The notes under the pieces are model-generated. The model was not told the DNA's origin and ran no database searches. It saw only the letters and a program-made list of their open reading frames with translations. Of a stretch of 64,000 nucleotides of DNA, positions 43,904 to 55,539 are shown in pieces (the stretch's first letter is position 1; every line of letters begins with the position of its first letter). Origin of the DNA: Prinsepia uniflora (lineage: Eukaryota > Streptophyta > Magnoliopsida > Rosales > Rosaceae); assembly GCA_032719365.1 (NCBI GenBank), contig CM064871.1, positions 64,926,416 through 64,990,415 of the forward strand, read 5' to 3'. The translations under genes and the position numbers were made by a program.

Positions 43904-45506
43904 GAATTTAATATTTTAATTTTTGTTTTACAGATGGTGATTGGTGAGGATCAACTTCGAAGGCAGATAAAAATGATTGTTCCTTCTTCCATCCAAATCT
44001 AGATGACATTTCTAAATCATCACCTAAAAAAGTCACAGGGAAAAAAATATATTATGTTACCCGTTGACACTCGACAGTGGATAGAGCTTAATTCATGGTA
44101 AAACGCAACATGAACGCATACAAAACGGCATTTCAAACATTATAAAATTGCATTAAATATTGAATTATTTTGATGCTAATATTCCTCCCCTGCACATGTT
44201 GTGCGCTCTCTATGGTCTCAAAAATGGCAAACATCCTTTTGGGTCTCCCTTATTCTGCGTTCATCCTAATCCCATAGTTATATAAAAGCATCATGCAAAT
44301 TGCAATACCTTATGTTTTTCCCTTTCCACTTTCTCATTTTTTCTTTTGGGTTAATAATTAGAATTTTTAATTTTTATTTTTGTGACTATTTGATTTGAGC
44401 TTTAATCGACTAGATGTGAGGAGTTCCTTATAATTCTTGTTTTCTATTTCTCAAATCCAATTCCTTCTACAAAATATTCCTTCTAAAATTTCTCGTTTTC
44501 TTCGAATTTGGTCGGAGAAATTTACAGTAACATCTTCTATTATTTTTATCACTATAATTATATTAGGATCTTTGATAATCTGTAAACAACCTTTATTTAT
44601 TCGCTTGTGTAGACATGATTAATTAGATCATTGGAGATCAATTTATGTAACAATAATGTTTAAAAAAAAATTATAGTGGTTCGAGTAAGGTGTGAATGTG
44701 AGGGAAGAAAGGCACGTGGCCACTTAAGGAGTTGTTATGAATTGGAATTGTTAATGTTGGCAGTAGACAACATTGTAAGAGTTGGAGTTTGTATAAGTTG
44801 GCATCTCCAAAGTGTGAGCAAAATGCCGAAGTTTCCAGCCATGCTCAATCTGCTGATGCCAAACACAATATGAATGGCTGCATTGGCTTGCCTTCCATCG
44901 CACGATCCCATGAGAATTCTATTATTAATTAAAAAAAAAAAAAAAAAAATCACAACATGCAGCATGACGGCGCATTCATTTTCATTAGCTTAATTTCTTC
45001 ATTATTTCTCCACTGCATATATGTATATGCAGTCAACTTAGTTATTAACTTCATGTACATATCCAGATTCCCTCACATGTTAATTTGATTTCATAATCTA
45101 CTTCCATTTGTCCATCGATTATTACTAGTTTTAATATAGTCAAGTTGATTAGAACAAATGCTCGCTTTTCTCGGTAACTAACTACTTTCGCCAGATTATT
45201 ATAGTAAGTACGTACGTTATTATGAAATCTACTTGTTAATCTGTTATGACAGTTGTTGGTAGTAAAATTGTAAAATCTACAAGGCTCTCGATATTTGATA
45301 TTTCTCCTCAAATCAACGTATATACAGGTGACAATTTTATTGTCTTTGATAAAAAAAAAAAAAAACGATGCATGTGTTGATCTTTGGACTGCATTTTCGT
45401 CTTCCATGGCTGCAAAGTTAAATATTTTCCGAATAAGATGTCTATTTATTTATTAAGTAACATATAATCAGTATTATTATTGAACAAGATGTCAATTTAT
45501 TTATTA
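43531..45506. other. Intergenic DNA with promoter-like stretch, no gene supported
   Basis: AT-rich. CTATAAATTT (43779-43788) is followed by a very long CT repeat (43814-43901) and an acceptor-like TTTTGTTTTACAG (about 43921-43933). Then comes ATG at 43934 with only a 22-codon frame. This could be a decayed promoter and leader. Poly-A/T runs lie near 44930-44950 and 45350-45365. No recognisable protein. Confidence 0.45.
43814..43901. repeat. CT microsatellite, about 44 units
   Basis: An uninterrupted CT dinucleotide run of about 88 bp, located 26 bp after a TATA-like motif. Confidence 0.95.
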
Positions 45507-45715
45507 GGCTTATTAGCTTAAATGTACCTTGAACTTGCACATTAGTTACACTTTACATCTTGAACTCGTTATTGCTTCACTTAGTACCCTGAAACGACCG
45601 AATTGAGCCACTCAACTCTATTTATGTCACAGGTGCTAAGTGGCCGTAAAAAGTTAGGGTAAAATTGAGATTTTTGACATGCTATCAAACTTTTGTCATG
45701 TAAAACTCTACGTGA
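45507..45715 (+). mobile_element. Solitary MULE end, same family as 28970-43521
   Basis: Starts GGCTTATTAGCTTAAATG and follows the left end of the larger MULE through CATCTTGAACTCGTTATT and on to ACGTG at about 45713. No partner end is found in the window. At 45716 it switches to a chromovirus LTR. Confidence 0.7.
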
Positions 45716-46080
45716 TCCCGTCTAACTTACGCATGACATGAAGGCTAAACTGACATCCAACCTCCATGTGACACTTAAGTCGGACAAGGGATTCTCGATC
45801 CAACCGTCCTCAAAGTATCCGGACTTCCCAGAGTGCGCCGAACTACTGTGGATCTCGGGTGTGATGTCTCCGTCACTCTCGACCAACAGCCCGCACCGCA
45901 ATAACCTGGAGGGCATCGAAAACACAAAAGACTGTGAGTGGACAAAAATAAAGTATAATTCAAAAACAGTTCAATAAAACAAGTACATTTTACCCTCCAC
46001 GCAAAAACCAATGCATGCATATCAAATCCAAGTCATGAAACCACTCATATCAAATACCATCCAAGGAAAATGTAGAAATA

Positions 46081-46299
46081 TGTAACACTGACCCGTATAA
46101 TCCTAAGTTAGCATAGGTTGACCCGTGTAATCCTGTTAGCATAAGTTAGTGACAATTCCAGGCAGTTAGTTAGTTACTAACTCCAGTCACAATAGGATAA
46201 GAACAAGGAGATAACTGTTTGTAGTTATCTCCATCCAATCCTCTATATATACAACCATTCGGCTGTCATAAATGAAATACCAAAATACAGAATTCTACA
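46081..46299 (+). repeat. 5' LTR of a copia fragment
   Basis: Starts near TGTAACACTG (46081; 46071 is an alternative) and ends TTCTACA at 46299, directly before a primer site. TATA-like CTCTATATATAC at 46242-46253. It carries two partial repeats of a GACCCGTRTAATCCT block. Confidence 0.7.
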
Positions 46300-46311
46300 T
46301 GGTATCAGAGC
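46300..46311 (+). other. Primer binding site of the copia fragment
   Basis: TGGTATCAGAGC, complementary to initiator tRNA-Met, directly after the LTR end. Confidence 0.9.
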
Positions 46312-46357
46312 TTCTGTCTGATCACCATCACCCGATCCTCTGTGTTCTTCTCTCATC

Positions 46358-46915
46358 ATGGCCAGTGACTCTTGCTCCACCCCTTCCGTCTCTCCAAACC
46401 ATGTCTCCACTCTAGTTTCCATCAAACTCACTGAAACTAATTACCTACTCTGGGAAAGCCAGATCAAACCGTTTCTTGTTGGCCATAATTATTGGCGTTT
46501 TATTGACGGCACACACCCACCTCCTCCTCAAATGCTCACCATCTCCAATTCGACAAAATCTTCTCCCCAATCCGACTCCTCTGCCTCTGCTCTCACTTCT
46601 CCCACTGTCCCACTTCCTAATCCTGCCTATCAACAATGGTTTCAGATAGACTAAACTCTCATCAGCATGCTTAGAGCAACGCTGACTGAACCTATCCTAT
46701 CTCAAGTGGTTGGCCTCCACACCTCTCGTGAAATCTGGGACTGTCTCCGCCGTAATTTCTCCCAACAGTCCCTTGCTAATGCCACTCATCTTCGTTTCCA
46801 ACTCATGTCTCTCACCAAAGGTACCAAATCCATCTCTGAATATCTCACTCATGCTAAAGCCCTTGCTGACTCCCTGGCTGCCATTAATGAACCCTTCTCC
46901 TCTGAAAACTATTTG
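46358..46915 (+). pseudogene. Copia gag N-terminal fragment
   Basis: The frame starts at ATG 46358 and reads KLTETNYLLWESQIKPFL, a typical copia gag start. An in-frame TAG follows at 46652-46654, and then a continuation with REIWDCLRRNFSQQS and the LRFQLMSLTKG region of the gag (UBN2-like) domain. Similarity stops near 46915, where D-type LTR sequence resumes. No protease, integrase or RT is present, so only LTR plus partial gag survives. Confidence 0.8.
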
Positions 46916-49900
46916 AAAACCCGTATCAAAATCGTTGTCCAAATCTAGGCCTCAGCCTCAAATCACAAATCAATCTCAAATTCGGGAACTCAGTCCCAAA
47001 ACTCGACAAATCCACTTCATCCGGGCCACTGCCCAAAACATCAGAAAACTAGTGAAAAACCAGTGAAAATATCAATCATACAAGTTTACCGGATCTCAAG
47101 TGCGCCCGAGTCTTTAAACTCAAAACCATGCGCAAATAGCCAGGCCTTCCCGAGATATCCGAGTCTTTAAACTCAAAACACAATCACAGGACTCGGGGGG
47201 TATCATAATCACCGAGTCTTTAAACTCAAAACATATTAATCCAGGGCCCTCCCCCCGTCAATCAATCCGAGTTTTTAAACTCAAAACCAGATCCAGTGGG
47301 TTTTCTCTTTTTTTCCGGGTCTTTAAACCCAAAACCAGTTTTCAAGAAATCAGTGAAAACCACAGAAAATCCACAGTCGAATTCGCAACAATGATTCCGT
47401 AAGCTGGCATCCGGAACCACTATCCCGAACCCAAATCCAGACTTCCTTTCCAAGTCTCGAAAACCAAATCCGAAAGCTCATTTCACATGAACAGGGCTCC
47501 AAGCCCGAAATCACTTTTCCGAAATCCATTTCAAATAATTGAAATCAAATCATTAAAATCATGATCAAATCACAAGATCGTTCACATCTCGTAAAACATG
47601 AACTTCCGTAAAATACCTCGAAAAACGTGCAAAATTCAGAAATCATCAAAACCATAAGGTAAATCATAGAATCACGTATGAAAACATATTAAAACATATA
47701 TGCATGCATCAAGAGTTAGAAATCAAAGTCCACCCACAGACCATTCCGACGTCGCCTCGGTACGCGCGCACTTACGCCGTTCCAGACCATTCCGCTATCC
47801 TCGGCTTTCCCGAACCTGTCCAATTCCCATAACGAGGTCACTAACTACTTCATTAAGCTTATACTAAAGCCCCGTAATTTTCCCGTATTTTAAACTATTT
47901 TTAACCTAGTCTTAAAACCTTTGGACAACCCGAAACATATCGAACCGATATCCGATTGACTCGAAACCATCGCCAAAATGTTCGTTACATCGAATAATTT
48001 AAAAGTCGTGTTGGAAAGTTTCCCAGAAAAGCCGTCACGCGCCCTCACACGCCCCCAAAGAGGCTGCACGTGGGAGCCACGCGCTGACACTGTTCACCTT
48101 CTTCAACCCGTGTTCAACCGGTTCAGACCGGTTCAGTTAAGCCGATCCAGCCGTGAACCGGCGCGAGCGGTTTTGTCCATTTCTCGTTCCTTTTTAATCT
48201 GTTTTCCCTCCTAATTAAGCTAATACTTCCGTCCTTCAATTCTAATCATTTTACTTAATTAAACCGTGAACAATGGAGCTAGAAATTACCTTCCCACGGC
48301 GACTGTCGAACCGACCATTTTCAAATTTTTGTTATGGTCTCCACAGCCTGTCTCAGGCCATGATTTCAAGTTCAAACTTCCTCTTTTACCTCCAGAAACC
48401 TTGTGCAAACAAACAAGTAGGCTATCAATCCCTAAAATAGATTTTGCCATTCTTGAATCCAAAAACGATTTCGTCGGGTGCTTAACTTACCATCCCTATT
48501 TTTTGTCGAATTCAAGTCCAAGGAGCTTGTCTCATCACCCTTTCCATTTTCTATGTAAAGACCGTAGGCTGTTGATGAGGAGTTGAGGAGATTTCCTTCA
48601 CAGTGACCCGTCCTTCTCTGTTTTTTTTCTTCAGAATTTGGAAACTCCCCACCGTCCACGACGGCTTCCACGGCCGCTCCTGTAACGACCCGTCCAAAAT
48701 TCCAGGATTAGATTAGTGGTTAATCACGATTAGTGAGGTTAATCCGTGATTAGTTAGGCAAAATCGGACGAACGATGCAAAATGACCGTTTTGCCCTTGG
48801 TCGTGGCAAAATGTTGACTTTTTGTTCGGGTGGTCAAATGGGCTTTGACCGATGACCGTGACGTAGTTCGTGACGTCACGAGTTCATAGACAGGTGGCAC
48901 GTTCAATTCCGACGTTTGAGGAGGAAGTTATGACGTTCGGAAGTTTAGGGGCATTTTAGTAATTTTGGTTAAAGGGGTCAAATGTTGAATTTTTGACCGG
49001 GATGTTCGATGGCCGAGGGCCAAGGAACATTACGTAGATCGGGACGATACGAATCCGTAGACAGGCGGCACGTCGAATTCGGACGTTTGACGGCGAAGTT
49101 ACGGTTCACGAAAGTTCCAGAATACTATTCACGGTGATGCGTTTTACGAGGTACCTTTGGACTTTAGTGGGCCTAGTTACTTTTCAGCAACCAATGGATG
49201 AGTGACAAGTGTCACCCATCCACTGGACATCATTTTCTCTTCATGTACATCCATCCATCCTCCTACATCGATCATTTCACATTTTCCCAAAACCAAAACC
49301 CGATCAACCCTCCACCCTAAAACCAAAACCTTCAGCCCCTTTGATCATGATGGAAACCAAGAAGAGGAACTGAGGACAGAGAGGAGGTGGTGGCTGGCCC
49401 AGGCAGCACCGCCGTGCACGGCGGAGGAGAGAACCGATCGAGGTAATCGGTTAAAACCAAATTTCATTCATTTTCAATTCTTGTGATTATGGGCCGTTTT
49501 TTATGTTTCTATTGAACTAAAAAGATTGTTAAGAGGTTAATAGGAAGCTTTTGAGAGTGGTTGGACATTGAGGAGCCCTGGGGAAGGTTTTGAATATTTG
49601 AACCGAAGAGGAAAAATTGAACCGTGTGGATTTTGATGGTTTTTGATGTTTTAAGTAATGGATTTAGGTTTCTAGGATTAAGCTAGGAATTTAGGAATTG
49701 AAATGGAGGAAAACGGACGAGAAATGAGGGTTGTAGGGGCCTAGACCGGTCACGCCGGTCCAGTTGCAGAAAAAGACCGGACCGGCCGGTTCAGACCGAC
49801 TGCACGAGGTTGAAGACGGGTACTGTAGCTAGCGCGTGAAGCCCACGCGCAGCCACTTCAGGCGGCGCGTGCGGGAGATTTTGGGGAAGGTTCCAACATA

Positions 49901-50551
49901 TGAAATCATCTATTCGATGTAACGAACATTTTGGGACTGGTTTCGAGTCGATCGGACATCGTTTCGATAGGTTTCTGGCTGTCCGAAGGTTTAGGTTCGG
50001 TTTTGAAAATAGTTAGAAAATCGGAAAAATTATGGGACTTCAATGAGAGGTTAATGAGGCTATTAGTAACCCTCTAAATGAATTTGGATAGGTTTGGGAG
50101 TCCCAGTGACGACGATTGACTCGGGAGACGATTATGGCACGCATATCGAGGCGCGACTTCGGACGGTATGTGAGTGAACCTTGTTTTCTAAATTGGTGCA
50201 TGCATAAATGTTTATTATATGTTTTAAATACTTGTTTGTGATGCCATGAGTGCATTTGGATGCGTGGTTACGTATATGCACGTATTTTGAGGTTTCGGCC
50301 CTATACGGTGCCTATACGGGGATGTATGTCTTTATTGGTGTGAATGAAATGGTTTTGGATTTCCAAAAGGATAATGAATGTGATTTGATGATTTTGATTT
50401 GGATGATTGTGAATTATATGGTTTCACGTATTTCGAGGCAATTTACGTGTTTACACGTAAATCGAGGTTTTCCGGTTTTACTCTGATTTTCCATTCTTAT
50501 GGTTTTGGAAATAGTTTAATGAAATGATTTTGGATTTGAAAAGGTAAACTC

Positions 50552-50654
50552 GGGTTCGAGACCCATTTGATTTACGGATTCGGGCCGGAGGCCCAGTTGG
50601 TTTACGATTCGGACCGAAGGTCCAGTTTCTATGTAGATTCGGGCCTAGTGCCCA
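50552..50654 (+). repeat. Covarying hairpin units in the subfamily C LTR
   Basis: GGGT-TCGAG-ACCC (50552-50564), GGGCC-GGA-GGCCC (50582-50594), GGACC-GAA-GGTCC (50611-50623), GGGC-CTAGT-GCCC (50641-50653). Three of them are followed by CAGTT and preceded by GATTC, so they are tandem units of about 30 bp. Confidence 0.85.
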
Positions 50655-50674
50655 GTTATGTGTTACAAATGGTT

Positions 50675-50820
50675 TTTACGGGTCATGACGGTTTATGGGA
50701 ACCAGCATGAACCCTTGAAATGGATTTACGGGTCATGACGGTTTATGGGAACCAGCATGAACCCATGAAAGGTTTTATGGTTCATGACGGCTTATGAGGG
50801 GCCGGGCATGAATCCTGGAA
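50675..50820 (+). repeat. Three 50-bp tandem units with nested stems
   Basis: Each unit pairs GGGTCATG with CATGAACCC (one bulge) around an inner stem GGTT/AACC. In the third unit the inner stem is CGGC/GCCG, both arms changed. Confidence 0.75.
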
Positions 50821-52332
50821 AGATTTAAAGAATGATTTCAAAAGGTTTTTCATACTCCATCCTTTATATATGATTGTCTCCTCCGGGGAGGGTCGTTGGC
50901 CTGGGTGGACCCCGGAGTAGTCACGGAGCACTGACTGAGTGGAGTCGCCCCCCAGTTGGGTTCCTTACTCTCAGGATGGGCATGGTTCGTTACCTCCAGG
51001 GAGGGTCATTGATCTACTGACATTGACCTGGGTGGACCCTGGAGAGACTTGGGTTTGAGACCCCGGTTAGCACGCGTGTAGCTTTATTTTACCGTGACAG
51101 GTTCTGGATATGAATATAATGGATAAACATGATTTTAATTGGTTTGGGAAATTGTAAATTGTGTTTATAATGATAAATGGATTTGGGGCTGAGACCCTAA
51201 TTATGGTTGTTTAAACATATGTGTTTGAATAAATGGTTTTACTATGCATGCATGCTTTTTAGTGAAGGGTATAAAGGTCTTTTATAAATGTGTTTTACAA
51301 AACTTATTCCTTTTTGTCCACTCACAATCTTTCTGTTTTTAATACCCTTCAGGTTGGATACGATGTGGACTGTAGCAGAGACCGAGATATCACATGCCTC
51401 CTCCGGATCCTGGCATACTCTGATAGCCCGGGAGGGCAAAGGTCGGAAATATCCCTTGTCTGACACTTCGTGTCAGACGGGAGCAGGGTCATCCCGCATT
51501 AATCCCGGGGGGTAGAGGGGGGGGGGGGGATTGGGATGGGTCCTGTCAGCTCCACCTCGTTTTTCACCTTCCCTCACCGTACTTACTAACACTGGAAGAT
51601 TAATTGGGCATGGTTTCACGATGGCTCACTCAATGCACTCTACTTCTCTGTTTTTCTTTCCATTTTTGTTCTTCTGTTTTTCCCAGCCCGTGCACATGAC
51701 ATAAGTCTGTTTAAACAGACGTTAAGGCGGTTTGTACCACCTTCTACCACCATCCAGACTTTGCCAGGTGGCCCAATCCTGGTGGTCATCCCTTTCAATT
51801 GCAGCCAAGTGTCCCACTCTTACTGGGCACACATCCCTATGCAAACAAAAGACCAATTTACCCTTCATTGCACAATTTACCGTTTTACCCATCGCGTTCC
51901 TAGACCCATATCTTAACCGTCCCACGTCTGATGATGGCATACTGCCTGTCGTTATACTCAAGACGTCGAGACCTATCTAACGATCCTCGATTTGCGTAAA
52001 GAAACCTTGTCGTTCAAAAAGTCAACAAATTCCCCTCTTTTAACCAAATTACAAAAGTGCCCTCAACCTTCCGAACATCATAACTTCCTCCTCGGATCTC
52101 GGATTTGGACATGCCACCTGTCTACCGACTCGTGACATCCCGAACTACGTCACGGTCATTGGTCAAAGTCCATTTGACCGCCCGAACAAAAAGTCAACAT
52201 TTTGCCCAATTCCAAGGGCAAAATCGTCATTTTGCACCGTTCGTCCAAACACCTCCAACTAATCACCGATTAACTTCACTAATCCGTCATTAACCACTAA
52301 TCTAATCTCAGTTTCCGGGATGGGTCATTACA

Positions 52333-52603
52333 ATTTTTTTTGCATAAAAAATATTATTTCTATCGTATAATTGGTCCTTCTTCTTGCTCGATGACCCTCC
52401 CCTCCGTACTTGCCCTATCTTCTTCCTCTACTAGATAGAGCATTGCATCAACACCATTATCCACAATTTCACACTGAGCTGGTAACAAAAAGAAGAATAA
52501 GAAATCCAAACTAAAATTAAAATTAAAATTAAAATTAATTTATGTGATACAAAATTAACATAAAGATTATATAGATGGGAAAATGAGCGACGAAAATGAG
52601 TTG
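52333..52603. other. AT-rich spacer
   Basis: No gene. Short AAATTA repeats near 52511-52540. It separates the D-type LTR from the copia element. Confidence 0.5.
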
Positions 52604-52738
52604 TGTTGTAAATATATTAAAGTATATGTCTATTTTTATGTATGGACGCTTTCGTCCCATATATTGTAACCTAACCCTAGTCTTATATAAAGGGGTTTTA
52701 ACTCAATGAATGATTTGATTCGGATTGTGTTCACAACA
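52604..52738 (+). repeat. 5' LTR of the decayed copia element
   Basis: TGTTGTAAATAT to TTCACAACA, with terminal TGTTGT/ACAACA inverted repeats. TATA box TTATATAAAG at 52683-52692. Confidence 0.8.
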
Positions 52739-52752
52739 CGTTATCAGCACGA
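52739..52752 (+). other. Primer binding site matching a tRNA-Ile anticodon arm
   Basis: CGTTATCAGCACGA directly follows the LTR. Its complement TCGTGCTGATAACG matches the anticodon arm of plant tRNA-Ile as I remember it (TCGTGCTAATAACG), except at the wobble position. There the element has C opposite a base that is A in the gene but inosine in the mature tRNA. Confidence 0.7.
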
Positions 52753-53949
52753 ACCCTAACCTACTGAGAAATATAGGGCAATATGACTTCTTCTCATCTT
52801 CTCCCACCCTCTCAGAGGCTACACAACCGTACAACTTCTCAACCCTCACACAACCTCTTTCTCACAAACCTCTCTCTCTGTCTCTCAACCACTCATGTAC
52901 AGAAGGCTCTGTCTTCCTTTTACATAGTTCTAGTTTCAAATTAGAATTTCCAAGTAAGAATGAATCCCAGACTTCAATACATTCCATCCAAACCCTGACT
53001 ATTCAAATTAGACTCTAAACCAGTGTTTTTATGGACAAAAAGATTCATTCAAAGGGTCTCAGAACCCATGGGCCCACGATTTTGGACTTGGCACCAGCGA
53101 TCAAAGATTGGCATTTTCGTACCAAGCCTTTTTCCAGCAATACCACAAATTGTACACGCCCATCTCGATCAACCTGAACCACTATGAGGTGACACTGTTT
53201 CTATCCCAGAGCATATCGAGCATCGACGGTCCGTCAGGGGCATATTTGACAGAGAAAAATGACAAGTTTTTCGGTGAATCCAGAGACACAGTTATGGCAG
53301 GGAGACGATGAAGATAACTCGCCCATAATAGAGCACCTAGCTCTGCCGTCTATCATCGTCGACATGTTTTAAGGGGTCCTGTCACCCTGGGATTTTTTAA
53401 ATTGCGATTTCACAAAGAGGGCGAAGCTCGTTCACGCCCCAAAGGTAACCTCTGGATTTTGACGATCATCGAGCCTCTCATCTTCAGACTTCATTTGTTA
53501 CCTTAATTCAATATTTTCTCACTCTCATGGCCGCATCCCTGCGCAACGAGCCTTCGAATCGAACCAAACGTCGGACCAAGATTCTGAACCTCGTCGTTGG
53601 ACCCAGCTGTCATACCTTGTCGATGCCCCTCTATTTTTCCCCTATTTTTTTGTGTTAATTTTTTTTAGGTCACTTTAAGGGATCAACATGAACTTGGGAT
53701 CCATGGAGGCGAGATGGGCATGGCAGTGGGACAGCGAAGAAGGTGAGATTTTCTCACTGATGATGTTAAGTACAAAAACGACATGTCATTTTTAGTTGTG
53801 TCGTTTGTCAAGGAAAAGGGCGTGTCGTTTTTCTTCATGTCATTTTGAACACTTCCCACACAAAGATCACTTCAATGGTGGCCCTCCAAAATCCCAGATT
53901 CCAACCCAAAACGTTTCTCTAGTGCAGAGATAAGTTCATCTACATTTTA

Positions 53950-54340
53950 ATTTCATGATTACATAATGATGACATGATAATTATATATATGATAATACAT
54001 ATTGATATATATGTTAGATCATGGTGATAATATGATGATGATATGCCATGGATGTCACGATAATAATGATAATGATGATGACAATGTGATGGCATGATGC
54101 TATAATTATGAAGATGACTATGATGATAGTATGATATTATGTATGCTATATATACATCTTATGATAATATATATGATGATGAGCATGTGAGTATAATATG
54201 ATATGATGAGATGCTATGATGAACATGTGATGGTTTGATATAAAGATGATGATTTTGATGACAGTATGTTGATGATAATGATTATATGATAATGACATAC
54301 GATGATGATGTGATGATGATCATGATGATGCTTATGGTAC
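53950..54340. repeat. GAT/ATG-rich low-complexity region
   Basis: Imperfect GATGAT and GATAAT repeats over about 390 bp inside the copia interior. No coding signal. Confidence 0.7.
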
Positions 54341-55539
54341 CAAGCCCAAAAAATGGATGACCATGGCAACATCTTGGATATTGCACGGTCATGGCAAGAT
54401 GCTATGCCCAATTCTTATATATCATACCATGCCCAATTCTAAGATCCAATGCGCCTATAAAAAAAACCTTAGAAAATTCTAAGGAAAATTTGTTTGGTTT
54501 TTCACACATTGGATTGATAGTCCAACTATGGAGCCTGAAGCCGAAAGAACCACTTAGCCCAGCAGGCTACAAAAAGTTCACAATCGAGAAGGCTAGGTAA
54601 TATAAAGGCCCAGCAGGCCCACAAATTAAAAACTAGAAAAAGGGAGGAAGCCCAGAAGGCTGCCGACTTAATCCAAGTACAGAAGACCATACGAAATTAA
54701 TAAAGAGGTTCAACATACACCAGTACTCATAGCTAATCTAGATGGTTTTTAGAAGGCTTGTAAGCCCAGAAGGCACGGTCCATACCAGTACAACCCAATA
54801 ATTGGTGAGCTTAGAAGGTTTACATCTGAGGCCTGATCCAACTATCCTAAACTCAAAAAGAGGGCACTTGTACTTATATGTTATAATGCATTACCATTTA
54901 TTATTACACACCCAATACCAGAAGTATTAATTTAAATTATTCTCACATGCTATTTAATGTTTAATTTATTTAGAAAATGTATGTGTTTAAATGAACCAAA
55001 TGTTCATCAACAAACTAGAGATTTATAAATGAACTCATAGTTCATACTAATCACCGAACTCGTAGTTTCGGCAAAGTTATGAAAAAAGGGACCTGCATAA
55101 TCCTTCATAAATTCAATAGACATGATAAAACAAGTAGATTTTACCTTTTAAATATGATTTATCATACCATTTGCTAGAACCTGAAGTTGTTATTTGGTGC
55201 TTATGGATGAGTTTTCTCAAAACATTAAATGCAATGATTTGTCCTTTATATAGACTCTAGAAGAATGGTTTACCCATCATAGGGGCAATTTCTTGCCTGA
55301 AGCAAGACATGAAAGACCCATCATCCATTCTAAGGATCTCAAATCGACACATGAATATAATTTGAAAATTATAGTTTTTCTCTTGAATATGATTTAATTC
55401 AATACAAGCACGTATCCTCATGCATGTGATCCATTGAATTAAATTTATTAATATCTATGTTTTGTGGGGAAGCTTATTGTTTAGCTGACATTGTTATCAT
55501 ATACATTATACTCCAAGAGATGACAAAAGAACGTTATTG

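Larger units (their letters stand above)
48681..51548 (+). mobile_element. Solo LTR of the chromovirus family (subfamily C)
   Basis: 2868 bp, TGTAACGACCCGTCC to GGGTCCTGTCA, flanked by perfect GCTCC duplications (48676-48680 and 51549-51553). It is inserted in the D-type LTR. It contains an imperfect hairpin (49183-49216), an array of covarying hairpins (50552-50654), three 50-bp tandem units (50675-50820), two long-range CTCC..GGAG stems (50881-50917 and 50994-51044), and a G13 run near 51517-51529. Confidence 0.95.
45716..52332 (-). mobile_element. Truncated subfamily D LTR, carrying a copia fragment and a solo LTR
   Basis: Minus orientation; it ends GGGTCATTACA at 52332. Its other end is cut: the sequence begins inside the LTR at ATCCCGTC, directly after the MULE end. 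Parts: 45716-46080, about 46916-48680 and 51554-52332, about 2.9 kb together, close to the 3.1 kb of the D copy at 12572-15669. The middle part has five palindromic units (about 47107-47331): GAGTCTTTAAACTC three times, one GAGTTTTTAAACTC and one GGGTCTTTAAACCC. Confidence 0.8.

Noticed and set aside
45672..45681. ATTTT before TGACA as the target duplication of the LTR ending at 52332 (followed by ATTTT)
   Set aside because: The TGACATGC stretch aligns with the MULE end at about 29135, so the match is probably chance; LTR similarity begins only at 45716.
53108..53311. Host gene fragment captured by the copia element
   Set aside because: The frame is short, has no recognised domain, and neighbouring frames look equally plausible; left as unassigned copia interior.
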